Assembly (NCBI RefSeq): GCF_005405165.1
Contig: NZ_BJDN01000011.1
Span: 20,133 to 84,132 of the forward strand
DNA: 64,000 nt
Direction: 5' to 3'
Source: Loigolactobacillus binensis
Lineage (GTDB): Bacteria; Bacillota; Bacilli; Lactobacillales; Lactobacillaceae
Of the stretch, positions 44,106-52,441 are shown one piece after another; the first letter of the stretch is position 1; each line of letters opens with the position of its first letter. The translations under genes were made by a program, and so were the position numbers. Under the pieces are notes generated by a model. That model saw nothing but the letters and a program-made list of their open reading frames with translations, was not told the origin of the DNA and made no database searches.

Positions 44106-44154
44106 AGAAATAGGAGTTGTGACATAAATCATTTATGTCACAACTCCTATTTCT
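44106..44154 (-). terminator. Perfect 24-bp palindrome at the end of the L,D-transpeptidase gene
   Basis: The arms 44106-44129 and 44131-44154 are exactly complementary around one central base (core GGAGTTGTGACATAAAT). It overlaps the stop codon of the minus-strand gene. There is hardly any T-run, so if it terminates transcription it does so by stem stability. Confidence 0.65.
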
Positions 44155-45530
44155 TAGAAAATAATAACGGGTGTACCGGCGCTGACGGCGGCATATAATT
44201 TAGCGACTGCTGCGGTTGGGGTGTTAACACAACCATGAGAACCATGGGTCTTATACCAATCGCCACCGAATTTCGGCTGCCAAGAAGCATCATGGATACC
44301 AACACCAGTATAATCAACTGGCATCCAGTAGCTAACTGGTGAAGCGTAGGCGGAACCATCGTCATTAGTTCCTTTCAGAGTAGCATTGCGCTGTTTGCTC
44401 CAAATATAATCGACTCCAGATGGTGTATCCTGCCCAGGTTTACCAGTAACGACATCAGTATCAAGGACTAACTTGCCATCTTTGTAGTACCACATGTGCT
44501 GGTTGGTTTTATCAACTTCAACATAGGTATTACCAATATCGGATTTATCCGTACTGTAGCCAGTTCCTTGAATGGTTGGTGTTCTAGTGAAGTCCTTGCC
44601 CTCAAGCACCTTGGCCATCAAAGTTGTTGTTTCACTGGCGGTATTGATGCTCCAACCATAGATACCGGCTGGAACCGTGACCGTCCCGCGCTTAGTGCTC
44701 TTAAATTGCCGGGACTTATTGATCGTTGCGTATTTTGTATTCAAGCTAGTGATATAAGCTTTAACCTTAGCTTCATCTAAGCTGACTTTACCGTTAGCGA
44801 ACGTTGTCCAGCTGTAGATCGTCGCTTTAGGTACAACGACCTTGTAACCATTGATCGTGTAAGTGATCTTTTCATTATGAATTTTTTCCAACTTACTAAC
44901 GGCCGTTTTTAGAGTAGCACTGTCAGCGGTCACTGTTGGTTTAGTGTAAGCAGCCTTGACCGTTATTTGACCGCTACTGGTGGCCAAACCTTGTTGAATC
45001 GTTGCCTTTAGTTTTTTAGCACTAAATTGATTACCATTAACGGCTTTGCTAATGGTATAACTGCCATTTTGCTTGATCACCGCAGCATTTTTGCTAGCTG
45101 TACGGCCTTGATTAAGTTTGTGCAGGGCCTGTTTATAGAACTGATCAAATGTACTTTGATCAATATTCAAGCTTTTGCTGGCCTGAGCCGTACTAGTGCC
45201 GGTCAGCAAATGTAGGGGCCAAGCCCAACGGTTCTGCTGTTGCTTCAACTGGGCCAATTTTTGGCTGAAGTCAGGGTTGACCCCGGCTGTTTTACCGGTA
45301 AAACTCAATAATTGCTTTTTACCTTCGACTAAGGTGAATTTTTGTTGCTTGAAATGCTTCTGTAATAGCTGATTGGCTTGGGCTTCAGTTTTACCGCCTA
45401 CATCGACCCCAGCAACTTCTGTCCGGGGCAAGTAAGTATCACGGTAACGCTGGCTTTGCAAAATATAAAGTCCGAAAACCGCAATGAGTATCACGCTGAA
45501 AGCAATCACCAATTGACTGCGATTTTTCAT
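44154..45530 (-). CDS. L,D-transpeptidase (YkuD domain) with peptidoglycan-binding domains
   Basis: Envelope protein of 458 residues. An N-terminal membrane anchor (LVIAFSVILIAVFGLYIL) is followed by two peptidoglycan-binding_4 (VanW-associated) type regions and a C-terminal YkuD domain from about residue 335. The catalytic motif is HGSHGCVNTP, with the nucleophilic Cys near residue 434. It forms or remodels 3-3 cross-links, or attaches proteins to peptidoglycan, outside the membrane, and is not blocked by most penicillins. It is transcribed alone on the minus strand. Confidence 0.93.
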   Translation of the reverse strand: MKNRSQLVIAFSVILIAVFGLYILQSQRYRDTYLPRTEVAGVDVGGKTEAQANQLLQKHFKQQKFTLVEGKKQLLSFTGKTAGVNPDFSQKLAQLKQQQNRWAWPLHLLTGTSTAQASKSLNIDQSTFDQFYKQALHKLNQGRTASKNAAVIKQNGSYTISKAVNGNQFSAKKLKATIQQGLATSSGQITVKAAYTKPTVTADSATLKTAVSKLEKIHNEKITYTINGYKVVVPKATIYSWTTFANGKVSLDEAKVKAYITSLNTKYATINKSRQFKSTKRGTVTVPAGIYGWSINTASETTTLMAKVLEGKDFTRTPTIQGTGYSTDKSDIGNTYVEVDKTNQHMWYYKDGKLVLDTDVVTGKPGQDTPSGVDYIWSKQRNATLKGTNDDGSAYASPVSYWMPVDYTGVGIHDASWQPKFGGDWYKTHGSHGCVNTPTAAVAKLYAAVSAGTPVIIF

Positions 45531-45737
45531 TGGATACGGTCCTCCTATTAATTATTCTTTAGCTGAGTGTAGCATTTCCATCTGGAAAATGATAGCTGTT
45601 GAACCTTTAAATTAACTTAAGTTTACGCCAATTAAATTGTAAAAACGTCTTTTAGTTTACAATAATTGAATTAGAAAAAGAAATTTTAATGGTGATCACA
45701 ACTAGAACCACGGCGCACGATACCGCAGCTTAAGCGC

Positions 45738-45969
45738 AAAAAAACGCCTGCAATGCGCAGACGCTGCTTCGTAATAGCTGGAAAATAATTTGGTCATTGT
45801 TTTCAAATCATTTTAATTTAATGCCTATAAGCCGACCCCTGTGCCCGGTTGGATGCCAGGGGATTAAGCGAGCCAAGTGCAGGAGCACCAAGTTTATAAC
45901 TAGTGATCGCGGTGGCGGCAAGGAAGCCTGCTTTTTCATTCTAGCCGGTATTGCGACTACCATAGTTCA
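45738..45969 (-). ncRNA. Candidate structured non-coding RNA, possibly 6S RNA
   Basis: On the minus strand a TATAAT box (45976-45981) is followed about 230 bases later by a terminator: CGTCTGC, GCATT loop, GCAGGCG and seven T (45763-45738). The predicted ends can pair (AATAG and TGG near the 5' end with CCA and CTATT near the terminator), and inside there are hairpins such as CCCCTG with CAGGGG and GTGC with GCAC. No open frame of note is present. A free-standing, roughly 200-base, end-paired RNA with an apical hairpin is the shape of 6S RNA, but I cannot confirm the family by eye. It accounts for most of the gene-free gap 45531-46013. Confidence 0.45.
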
Positions 45970-46013
45970 ACCACTATTATAGACTTAATCGTAAAGTAAA
46001 AAACGGCTGAAAA

Positions 46014-46643
46014 TTATTTTGTCGGTTTTAACAAGCGCTTTTCGACTGCATTAAAGGCGTTGGCCAGTGAAATAGTGACTAGGGTTGCCACGATCATTTC
46101 AACAAAGCCGTTGGAAAGAATGACGCCACCGATCATGATCAGAACCGCATTTAAAGAGTGGTAGCCTAATTGCTGACCGAAAATCAGGCCCATTAAACCT
46201 AACACTAAAACCGTATTCGTCAATGAGCCAATAAAGCCGGCGATTCCATAACTTAAACTACGATTGAGTTCTTTTTTGCGTAACAGGGCAAAAACTAACG
46301 CTGGCATGATGCCAACCAACACCCGCGGTAAAATTGAAACCACAAGGGCCAAAAGATTGCCGTGACCAGTGCCAGGGACGGGCACAAAAGGTGAAAAAAC
46401 AAAACTTGTGGGTGTCATTGTGACGGTTGAGCGGTATAAACTCAACAGGCCAAAGACTAGACCTAGGAAAGCACCGCGTTTATAACCGAGCAGGATTGAA
46501 CCAACGATAACCGGAATATGTAAGGTGGTGATCGCAAAAGGGCCTAGTTGCAAAAAGCCTAGTGGCGTAACGTACAATAAGAATAAAATGGCCAACATGA
46601 TCGCAGTGTAAACTAATTTTTTTGTGTGTAGATCGTTTGTCAT
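46014..46643 (-). CDS. ECF transporter substrate-binding (S) component, possibly for pantothenate
   Basis: Membrane protein of 209 residues with six helices, the size and plan of S components of energy-coupling factor vitamin transporters. KKLVYTAIMLAILFLL at the start is the usual helix 1 contact region, and LHIPVIVGSILLGYKRGAFLG resembles the PanT (pantothenate) branch. The energising module is encoded elsewhere. ATG at 46643 is preferred because GGAG lies 9 bases before it; the in-frame TTG at 46658 overlaps that site. It is divergent from the TetR gene, and the twin operators lie between them. Confidence 0.75.
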   Translation of the reverse strand: MTNDLHTKKLVYTAIMLAILFLLYVTPLGFLQLGPFAITTLHIPVIVGSILLGYKRGAFLGLVFGLLSLYRSTVTMTPTSFVFSPFVPVPGTGHGNLLALVVSILPRVLVGIMPALVFALLRKKELNRSLSYGIAGFIGSLTNTVLVLGLMGLIFGQQLGYHSLNAVLIMIGGVILSNGFVEMIVATLVTISLANAFNAVEKRLLKPTK

Positions 46644-46803
46644 AGCTGTTCGCTCCAATTTTTTAACGCTGCCGTGATTGCGTGGGTTACGAAATAAGCA
46701 CCAAAATAAATCAAGCAGGGTTTTTAGTTAAATAAATGAATTCATGTATAATAAATGGAGATAAAAACAGGTAATGGTTATAGTCAGGGCAGTCAGTTCA
46801 ATT

Positions 46804-46821
46804 AATGATACCGGTATCATT
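46804..46821. promoter_or_regulatory. Operator-like palindrome 1 upstream of the TetR gene
   Basis: AATGATACCGGTATCATT is an 18-bp perfect palindrome. Its outer arms match palindrome 2 (46840-46857), consensus AATGAYAC-N2-GTRTCATT, with centres 36 bases apart. Confidence 0.75.
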
Positions 46822-46839
46822 GGGGTGATTATACTTCAA

Positions 46840-46857
46840 AATGACACGTGTGTCATT
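46840..46857. promoter_or_regulatory. Operator-like palindrome 2 upstream of the TetR gene
   Basis: AATGACACGTGTGTCATT has perfect 8-base arms around GT. It ends 32 bases before the TetR start, an ideal place for autorepression. Confidence 0.75.
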
Positions 46858-46889
46858 AATTATTTTTCGTAGATAAAAGAGGTTTGTTA

Positions 46890-47489
46890 ATGCCAAGCAA
46901 AACAAATGAAGAGCGAAAGCAAATTAAACGCGCGGCAATTTTAGAAGGCGCGCGGCAGGTTTTTAGTCGCAAAGGGTTATTAGCTGTGACCATGAAGGAC
47001 ATTATTGATGAGTGCGGTATCAGTCGTGGTGGCATCTACTTGTACTTTGATTCGGTGGATGCAATTTTTATTGCGGTGATCGGCCAAAGAAGTAGTCGCA
47101 AATTTGATGGCATCCGTGCTGATATTCGCGCCAATTATCCCTTTGATGATTTACTGGCTAAATATTTTGCCGAACATAAGGATCGCTTATTAAATCACGT
47201 CGGCAGCAGTTTGCTGCGTGCAACTTACGAATATTACTATACGCATAACACCGCCGCTGATCATGCCTTTCAACAAGCGCAGATCAACGCTAGTCAACAA
47301 ACTATTTATGCGATTTTAGAATTAGGTGTGACCCAAAACGTTTTGCGCGCGCAACGCTTAACCGAGCTTGCGGAAACATTCATGCTGATCATTGAAGGAT
47401 TAAGTGTGTTGGCGATCACTGGTGCCATCACTGCGCAGCGAATCGATGATCAAATTGAGATGATGCAAGCAATGCTGCCCCGCAAATAA
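46890..47489 (+). CDS. TetR/AcrR family transcriptional regulator
   Basis: Regulator of 199 residues. The N-terminal TetR helix-turn-helix reads AAILEGARQVFSRKGLLAVT, then MKDIIDECGISRGGIYLYF; the rest is a helical ligand domain. AAAAGAGG lies 7 bases before ATG 46890. Two related palindromes lie directly upstream and suggest autoregulation. The YiiX-like gene follows after 18 bases and is likely co-transcribed; the divergent ECF gene may be a second target. Confidence 0.92.
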   Translation: MPSKTNEERKQIKRAAILEGARQVFSRKGLLAVTMKDIIDECGISRGGIYLYFDSVDAIFIAVIGQRSSRKFDGIRADIRANYPFDDLLAKYFAEHKDRLLNHVGSSLLRATYEYYYTHNTAADHAFQQAQINASQQTIYAILELGVTQNVLRAQRLTELAETFMLIIEGLSVLAITGAITAQRIDDQIEMMQAMLPRK

Positions 47490-47507
47490 CCGTTAAAGGA
47501 TTTGAAA

Positions 47508-48080
47508 ATGATGCCAACTGAGTTATTTAAAAACGCTGATCTACTATTTATTACCAGTCGTGCCGATGCTTTTGCCAATGCGATCGTCATGAGTACGACC
47601 ACTGCTGGACAACACCTACATTATGATCATGTGGCTTTAGTTGAAGTGACCGCTAAGCACCAGGTTTTTGTGTTACACGCGTTACCAAAAAGTGGCAGCA
47701 TTCGGGAACCTTACGCAGCGTTTCAAAAGCGTCATTATGCGCTGGTCGACTTATACCGTGTGCAACACCCTTTGCAAGCAGAGCTAATTATTGCTCAGGC
47801 TAAAAGCCAATTGGGGCAAGTGTACAATCATAGTTACGCGCCAACAGCAGCCGGCTATTACTGCGCCGATTTTATTTTTGCGGCTTTTGCTAGTGATCAG
47901 ATTTTTACGTTGCGCCCAATGAGTTTTAAAGCACCTACGCAGCAGACACTGTTGCCTTTTTGGCGCGCTTATTATGCACAGTTGGGATGTGCCGTTCCGG
48001 AAGGTGAGTTGGGCTTGAACCCTAACGCCATGGCTCGTCAAAATTGCTTGCGCAAGGTCACGACTTTAGTTGCGCCGTAA
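47508..48080 (+). CDS. YiiX-like permuted papain-fold (NlpC/P60 superfamily) hydrolase
   Basis: Protein of 190 residues resembling the YiiX/YebB-like permuted NlpC/P60 proteins: an N-terminal DLLFITSRADAFANAIV, the histidine in HYDHVALVEV, then the cysteine in GYYCADFIFAAF. In permuted members His precedes Cys, as seen here. Such enzymes cut amide or ester bonds in peptides or lipids; the substrate is unknown, and no signal peptide is seen, so a cytoplasmic role is likely. ATG at 47508 follows AAAGGA by 7 bases; ATG at 47511 is an alternative. It is probably in one operon with the TetR gene. Confidence 0.75.
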   Translation: MMPTELFKNADLLFITSRADAFANAIVMSTTTAGQHLHYDHVALVEVTAKHQVFVLHALPKSGSIREPYAAFQKRHYALVDLYRVQHPLQAELIIAQAKSQLGQVYNHSYAPTAAGYYCADFIFAAFASDQIFTLRPMSFKAPTQQTLLPFWRAYYAQLGCAVPEGELGLNPNAMARQNCLRKVTTLVAP

Positions 48081-48220
48081 TTAGGTGATGGGGGTAGCTC
48101 GTTTCCCCTAATTATACAGGGTCAAAGCGGCGTGACGGCAGAACGGAGCCGGAAGCGGTATGTTATAATAGCCAGTAATAATCTGTTGTAACCGGCAAAT
48201 TGGTTTTGCCGGTCGTTTTC

Positions 48221-48301
48221 GTGTCAACAATTTTTAGACACATTAAGTTTGGACTAGGTCTAAAAAGTGCTGTTGACACAAACAATTAGTCAAAAGATAA
48301 C
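48221..48301 (+). promoter_or_regulatory. Promoter of pth with a nested inverted repeat
   Basis: GTGTCAACA (48221-48229) is complementary to TGTTGACAC (48271-48279), and inside it TTTTTAGAC (48231-48239) to GTCTAAAAA (48258-48266). The right outer arm contains a consensus -35 box TTGACA (48273-48278), with GATAAC (48296-48301) 17 bases later as -10. The palindrome thus overlaps the promoter. A small hairpin ACCGGCAAA/TTTGCCGGT (48191-48213) upstream may end the previous transcript. Confidence 0.55.
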
Positions 48302-48341
48302 GTTTAAAGATAACTTTAGATAAGGTGGAGAGATTTTAAAA

Positions 48342-48908
48342 ATGAAAATGATTGTTGGTTTAGGTAATCCTGGACAAAAGTATTTACACACGAAACATAA
48401 TGTTGGCTTTATGACGGTGGACCGAATGGCGGCGCAGCATCAGGTCACTTTTAGCCACAATCAATTTGAAGCTAACTACGCCACTTATTTTGAAAATGGT
48501 GAAAAAGTCTTTTTAGTTAAACCACAAACTTTCATGAATGATTCTGGGCGGGCGGTTAAACCGTTAATGACTTATTATCAGATCCAGATGGATGAGTTGA
48601 TGATCGTTTATGATGACATGGATCTCGTACCTGGTGGGCTACGCCTGCGGCAACACGGATCCGCTGGTGGGCATAATGGTATTAAAAGCCTGATCAGTTT
48701 CTTACGGACTTCTGATTTTAATCGGGTGCGGATCGGCACGGGCCACCCCCAGCGGCAAAGTGTGGTTGATTGGGTGTTGACGCCTTTTAGTGCCACCACG
48801 CGCCCTTTAGTTGATCAAAGTATTGATACGGCAATTGCAGCGTTGGAAGCTTGGGTACAAGGTGCTGGTTTCATGCAGGTCATGAATCAGTACAATCGGA
48901 AAGGATAA
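48342..48908 (+). CDS. pth: Peptidyl-tRNA hydrolase
   Basis: Enzyme of 188 residues that frees tRNA from peptidyl-tRNA dropped by ribosomes. VGLGNPGQKYLHTKHNVGF holds the catalytic Asn and His; MIVYDDMDLVPGGLRLR holds the Asp; GSAGGHNGIKSLIS is the tRNA-contact loop. All key residues are present. It begins the conserved block pth-mfd-yabM-S4-divIC-S1-tilS-hpt-ftsH, with mfd starting 2 bases after its stop. Confidence 0.97.
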   Translation: MKMIVGLGNPGQKYLHTKHNVGFMTVDRMAAQHQVTFSHNQFEANYATYFENGEKVFLVKPQTFMNDSGRAVKPLMTYYQIQMDELMIVYDDMDLVPGGLRLRQHGSAGGHNGIKSLISFLRTSDFNRVRIGTGHPQRQSVVDWVLTPFSATTRPLVDQSIDTAIAALEAWVQGAGFMQVMNQYNRKG

Positions 48909-48910
48909 TT

Positions 48911-51900
48911 ATGGATTTAACAGAACTGCTTTTACAAGCCCCTAAAATTAAAACTTGGTTAGGTCAAGTGACCCCCCACAGTCGCCAATTAGTCACTGGC
49001 CTGCAGGATTCGGCGCGTTCATTGCTGCTAAGTGCAGTGTTACGTGCTAAGAAGCAACCCCTGTTAGTGGTGACTAATAGCTTGTTTAATGCCAGTCAGT
49101 TGGTGGATGATCTGACTAACTTATTGCCAGAGACCCAAGTTCATCTATTTCCCGTGGATGAGGTCATGGCGGCCCAGGTGGCAGTGAGCTCGCCAGAATA
49201 TCGTAGTGAGCGCGTTCAGGCGCTTACTTTTCTGGCGCAACAGCAGCCGGGCATCGTCGTTGCGTCATTAGCAGGAATCCGGCAATTGTTGCCGTCACCA
49301 GATTTATGGCGGGCCAGCGCGCTGACCATTAAACCTGGTGGACAATTAGACCCTTTGCAGCTACGCCAGCAATTAGTCGGAATGGGCTATACGCGGGAAC
49401 AATTAGTGGGGCGGCCGGGTGAATTTGCCATGCGGGGGGATATTATTGATATTTATCCTTTAAATACCGCCAATCCAGTGCGAATCGATTTGTTTGATAC
49501 TGAGGTCGACTCTTTACGTTATTTTGAAGCTGGTAGTCAACGGAGCATTGAGAATTTAAATGCGTTCACCTTGTTGCCGGCAACCGACTTTTTGGTGACG
49601 CCTGCTTTGTTGCAACAGGCAGCGCCACGTGTGAAGAAAGCGTATCAGGCGGAACTAGCTACATTAAAGGAAGCCAGCGCACAGACCGTCTTAAAAAATA
49701 ATTTGTTACCGTTGATCACCGCACTGGAAAAAGGTGAAGTGACGCCAGAATTAGTGCGTTACCGGGATATGATCTATACACCGGCGGCTAATTTAACCAC
49801 TTATTTACCAGCAGATGGGCTGATCGTCTTAGATGACTATCCGCGGATGCAGGAAAGTGAAACCGAACTGGCTGCTGACAGTGACCAATGGGTGGCTGAA
49901 GAAATCGCCGCTCAGCGCATGTTGCACAGTCAAACAAGCCACCAAGATCTAAAGGGTCTTTTACGTAAAAATAAACATACCCATATCTACCTGACCTTGT
50001 TTCAAAAAGGAATGGGAAATTTACGGTTAGATCAGATCCTGGACCTACAAAACCGGGATATGCAGCAGTTTTTTGGCCAAATGCCGCTGTTTAAGGCGGA
50101 AATTGACCGGTGGCAGGCACAGCAGCAAACCGTTGTGGTCATGGTTGGTGATGATGAACGCCGGGAACGTGTTGGTAATATTTTACGTGATTTTAAAATC
50201 AAGGCGGTGTTAGCCAAGGAGGCTACGTTACAGCCACAGCAAGTGCAGATTGTTGCGACTAGCTTGCAAAATGGTTTCGAGCTGCCAGACGCTAACCTGG
50301 TAGTGATCACCGAAAAGGAATTGTTTAATCAACCGGTAAAAAAGCGGGTTCGACGGCAAACTTTGGCCAACGCGGAACGGATCAAAAGTTATAACGAATT
50401 AAATCCTGGTGACTACGTGGTTCACGTGAATCATGGGATCGGTAAATATGTTGGCATGCAAACTTTAGAAGTAGACGGTGCGCACCAAGACTACATTACG
50501 ATTTTGTATCAAGGTAACGATAAGTTATTTATTCCAGTCAGTCAGCTGAATATGGTCCAAAAGTATGTTGCCTCTGAAGGTAAAACGCCGCGGATCAATA
50601 AATTAGGCGGCAGTGAATGGGCAAAAACTAAACGTAAAGTTAGTTCAAAAATCGAAGATATTGCGGATGATTTAATTGAGCTTTACGCCCAACGGGAAGC
50701 TGAAAAGGGATTTGCTTTTTCTCCAGATAATGATTATCAACGTGAATTTGAGGATGCCTTTCCTTATACCGAAACCGCTGATCAGCTACGTAGTGTGGCC
50801 GAGATCAAACACGATATGGAACGAGAAAAGCCGATGGATCGCCTTTTAGTGGGGGATGTTGGCTTTGGTAAAACTGAGGTTGCTTTGCGGGCTATTTTTA
50901 AAGCAGTTCAGGATGGCAAACAGGCCGCCTTTCTGGTTCCCACAACAATTTTAGCGCAGCAACATTTTGATACCATGTTACAGCGCTTTGCCGATTTTCC
51001 GGTACAAGTTGAATTACTATCGCGTTTTCGGACGACGAAGCAGATCCATGCGTCCTTGGCTGCCATCAAAAGTGGCCAAGCTGATATTGTGATCGGTACG
51101 CACCGTATTTTATCTAAAGATGTTGATTTTCATGATCTAGGGTTGCTGGTAGTGGATGAAGAGCAGCGTTTTGGGGTCAAGGCTAAAGAACGGCTGAAAA
51201 CTTTGCGCGCTAACGTAGACGTTTTAACCATGACGGCGACGCCAATTCCACGGACGTTGAACATGTCGATGGTGGGCGTACGTGATCTTTCTGTGATTGA
51301 AACGCCGCCAGCCAATCGCTATCCAGTTCAAACCTATGTCATGGAGCAAAATGCTGGTGCTTTGCGTTCTGGCATTCAACGGGAATTAGCGCGGGGCGGC
51401 CAAGTTTTCTACTTACACAATCGCGTGGAGGATATTGAACGTACGGTGGCCAACATTGAGGCGCTAGTCCCGGCGGCCAGTGTTACCTATGCTCACGGTC
51501 AAATGACGGAAGCGCAAATGGAGAACACACTGTATGAATTTGTGCACGGTCAATATGATGTGATCGTCACGACCACGATCATTGAAAATGGTGTCAATAT
51601 GCCTAACGTTAACACCTTGTTTGTTGAGGATGCCGATCATATGGGCTTGGCCCAGTTATATCAATTGCGGGGCCGGGTCGGACGTAGTAGTCGGGTGGGC
51701 TATGCTTACTTCATGTATCGTCAAGATAAAGTGCTGACCGAAGTCAGTGAAAAGCGCTTAGCGGCGATTCGCGACTTCACCGAATTAGGTTCTGGATTTA
51801 AAATTGCGATGCGCGATCTGTCGATTCGTGGTGCCGGTAACTTATTAGGTAAGCAACAGCATGGTTTCATTGATTCAGTTGGGTACGATCTGTATTCACA

Positions 51901-52432
51901 AATGTTAGCCGATGCCGTTGCCCAAAAGCAAGGTAAGGTGGCGCAAGTTAAAAGTGATGCGGAAATTGATTTGGGGATCGAAGCCTATTTGCCCACCGAA
52001 TATATTAATGATCAACGACAAAAAATTGAATTGTATAAGCGAGTGCGCGAGCTGACTAGCGCGGCTGATCTAGAAGAATTACAGGCAGATCTTTTTGATC
52101 GTTTCGGCGATTATCCAGATGCAGTGGCTCATTTACTGGCAATCGGTTTACTGAAAGTGTATGCTGACCAAGCGCTAGTTGAACGGGTTCGACATTTGGA
52201 TAGCCAACTGCAAGTTAAGTTATCTGCGCAGGGAACACGCCAAATTGCGCCAGAAGATGTTTTCAAAGCGTTGAGTAGAACTAAATTAAAGGCGACGGTG
52301 AAAATGGCAGAAGATAAACTGGTGGTCGCGTTGATCATCCAGCCAAAAATGCAGCAGGCCGATTGGCTTATTGAACTGACACAATTTCTTAAAGGGTTAG
52401 CTGCGATCGTGCAGCAAACTGCTCCTGCCTGA
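48911..52432 (+). CDS. mfd: Transcription-repair coupling factor
   Basis: Large DNA translocase of 1173 residues that removes stalled RNA polymerase at lesions and recruits UvrA. Domains in order: a UvrB-like damage module (to about residue 340), the RNA polymerase interaction domain (LNPGDYVVHVNHGIGKYVGM, about residue 500), a RecG-like helicase with LVGDVGFGKTEVALRA, VVDEEQRFGVKAKERL, MTATPIPRTLNMSM and QLRGRVGRSSRVGYAYFMY, and the C-terminal TRCF domain. ATG at 48911 follows GGAAAGGA; an upstream frame extension would lie within pth and is rejected. Confidence 0.97.
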   Translation: MDLTELLLQAPKIKTWLGQVTPHSRQLVTGLQDSARSLLLSAVLRAKKQPLLVVTNSLFNASQLVDDLTNLLPETQVHLFPVDEVMAAQVAVSSPEYRSERVQALTFLAQQQPGIVVASLAGIRQLLPSPDLWRASALTIKPGGQLDPLQLRQQLVGMGYTREQLVGRPGEFAMRGDIIDIYPLNTANPVRIDLFDTEVDSLRYFEAGSQRSIENLNAFTLLPATDFLVTPALLQQAAPRVKKAYQAELATLKEASAQTVLKNNLLPLITALEKGEVTPELVRYRDMIYTPAANLTTYLPADGLIVLDDYPRMQESETELAADSDQWVAEEIAAQRMLHSQTSHQDLKGLLRKNKHTHIYLTLFQKGMGNLRLDQILDLQNRDMQQFFGQMPLFKAEIDRWQAQQQTVVVMVGDDERRERVGNILRDFKIKAVLAKEATLQPQQVQIVATSLQNGFELPDANLVVITEKELFNQPVKKRVRRQTLANAERIKSYNELNPGDYVVHVNHGIGKYVGMQTLEVDGAHQDYITILYQGNDKLFIPVSQLNMVQKYVASEGKTPRINKLGGSEWAKTKRKVSSKIEDIADDLIELYAQREAEKGFAFSPDNDYQREFEDAFPYTETADQLRSVAEIKHDMEREKPMDRLLVGDVGFGKTEVALRAIFKAVQDGKQAAFLVPTTILAQQHFDTMLQRFADFPVQVELLSRFRTTKQIHASLAAIKSGQADIVIGTHRILSKDVDFHDLGLLVVDEEQRFGVKAKERLKTLRANVDVLTMTATPIPRTLNMSMVGVRDLSVIETPPANRYPVQTYVMEQNAGALRSGIQRELARGGQVFYLHNRVEDIERTVANIEALVPAASVTYAHGQMTEAQMENTLYEFVHGQYDVIVTTTIIENGVNMPNVNTLFVEDADHMGLAQLYQLRGRVGRSSRVGYAYFMYRQDKVLTEVSEKRLAAIRDFTELGSGFKIAMRDLSIRGAGNLLGKQQHGFIDSVGYDLYSQMLADAVAQKQGKVAQVKSDAEIDLGIEAYLPTEYINDQRQKIELYKRVRELTSAADLEELQADLFDRFGDYPDAVAHLLAIGLLKVYADQALVERVRHLDSQLQVKLSAQGTRQIAPEDVFKALSRTKLKATVKMAEDKLVVALIIQPKMQQADWLIELTQFLKGLAAIVQQTAPA

Positions 52433-52441
52433 GGCGTGCGT

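Noticed and set aside
45797..45982. Plus-strand open frame of 61 codons
   Set aside because: Overlaps the candidate structured RNA on the other strand, has no ribosome binding site and an unprotein-like composition.
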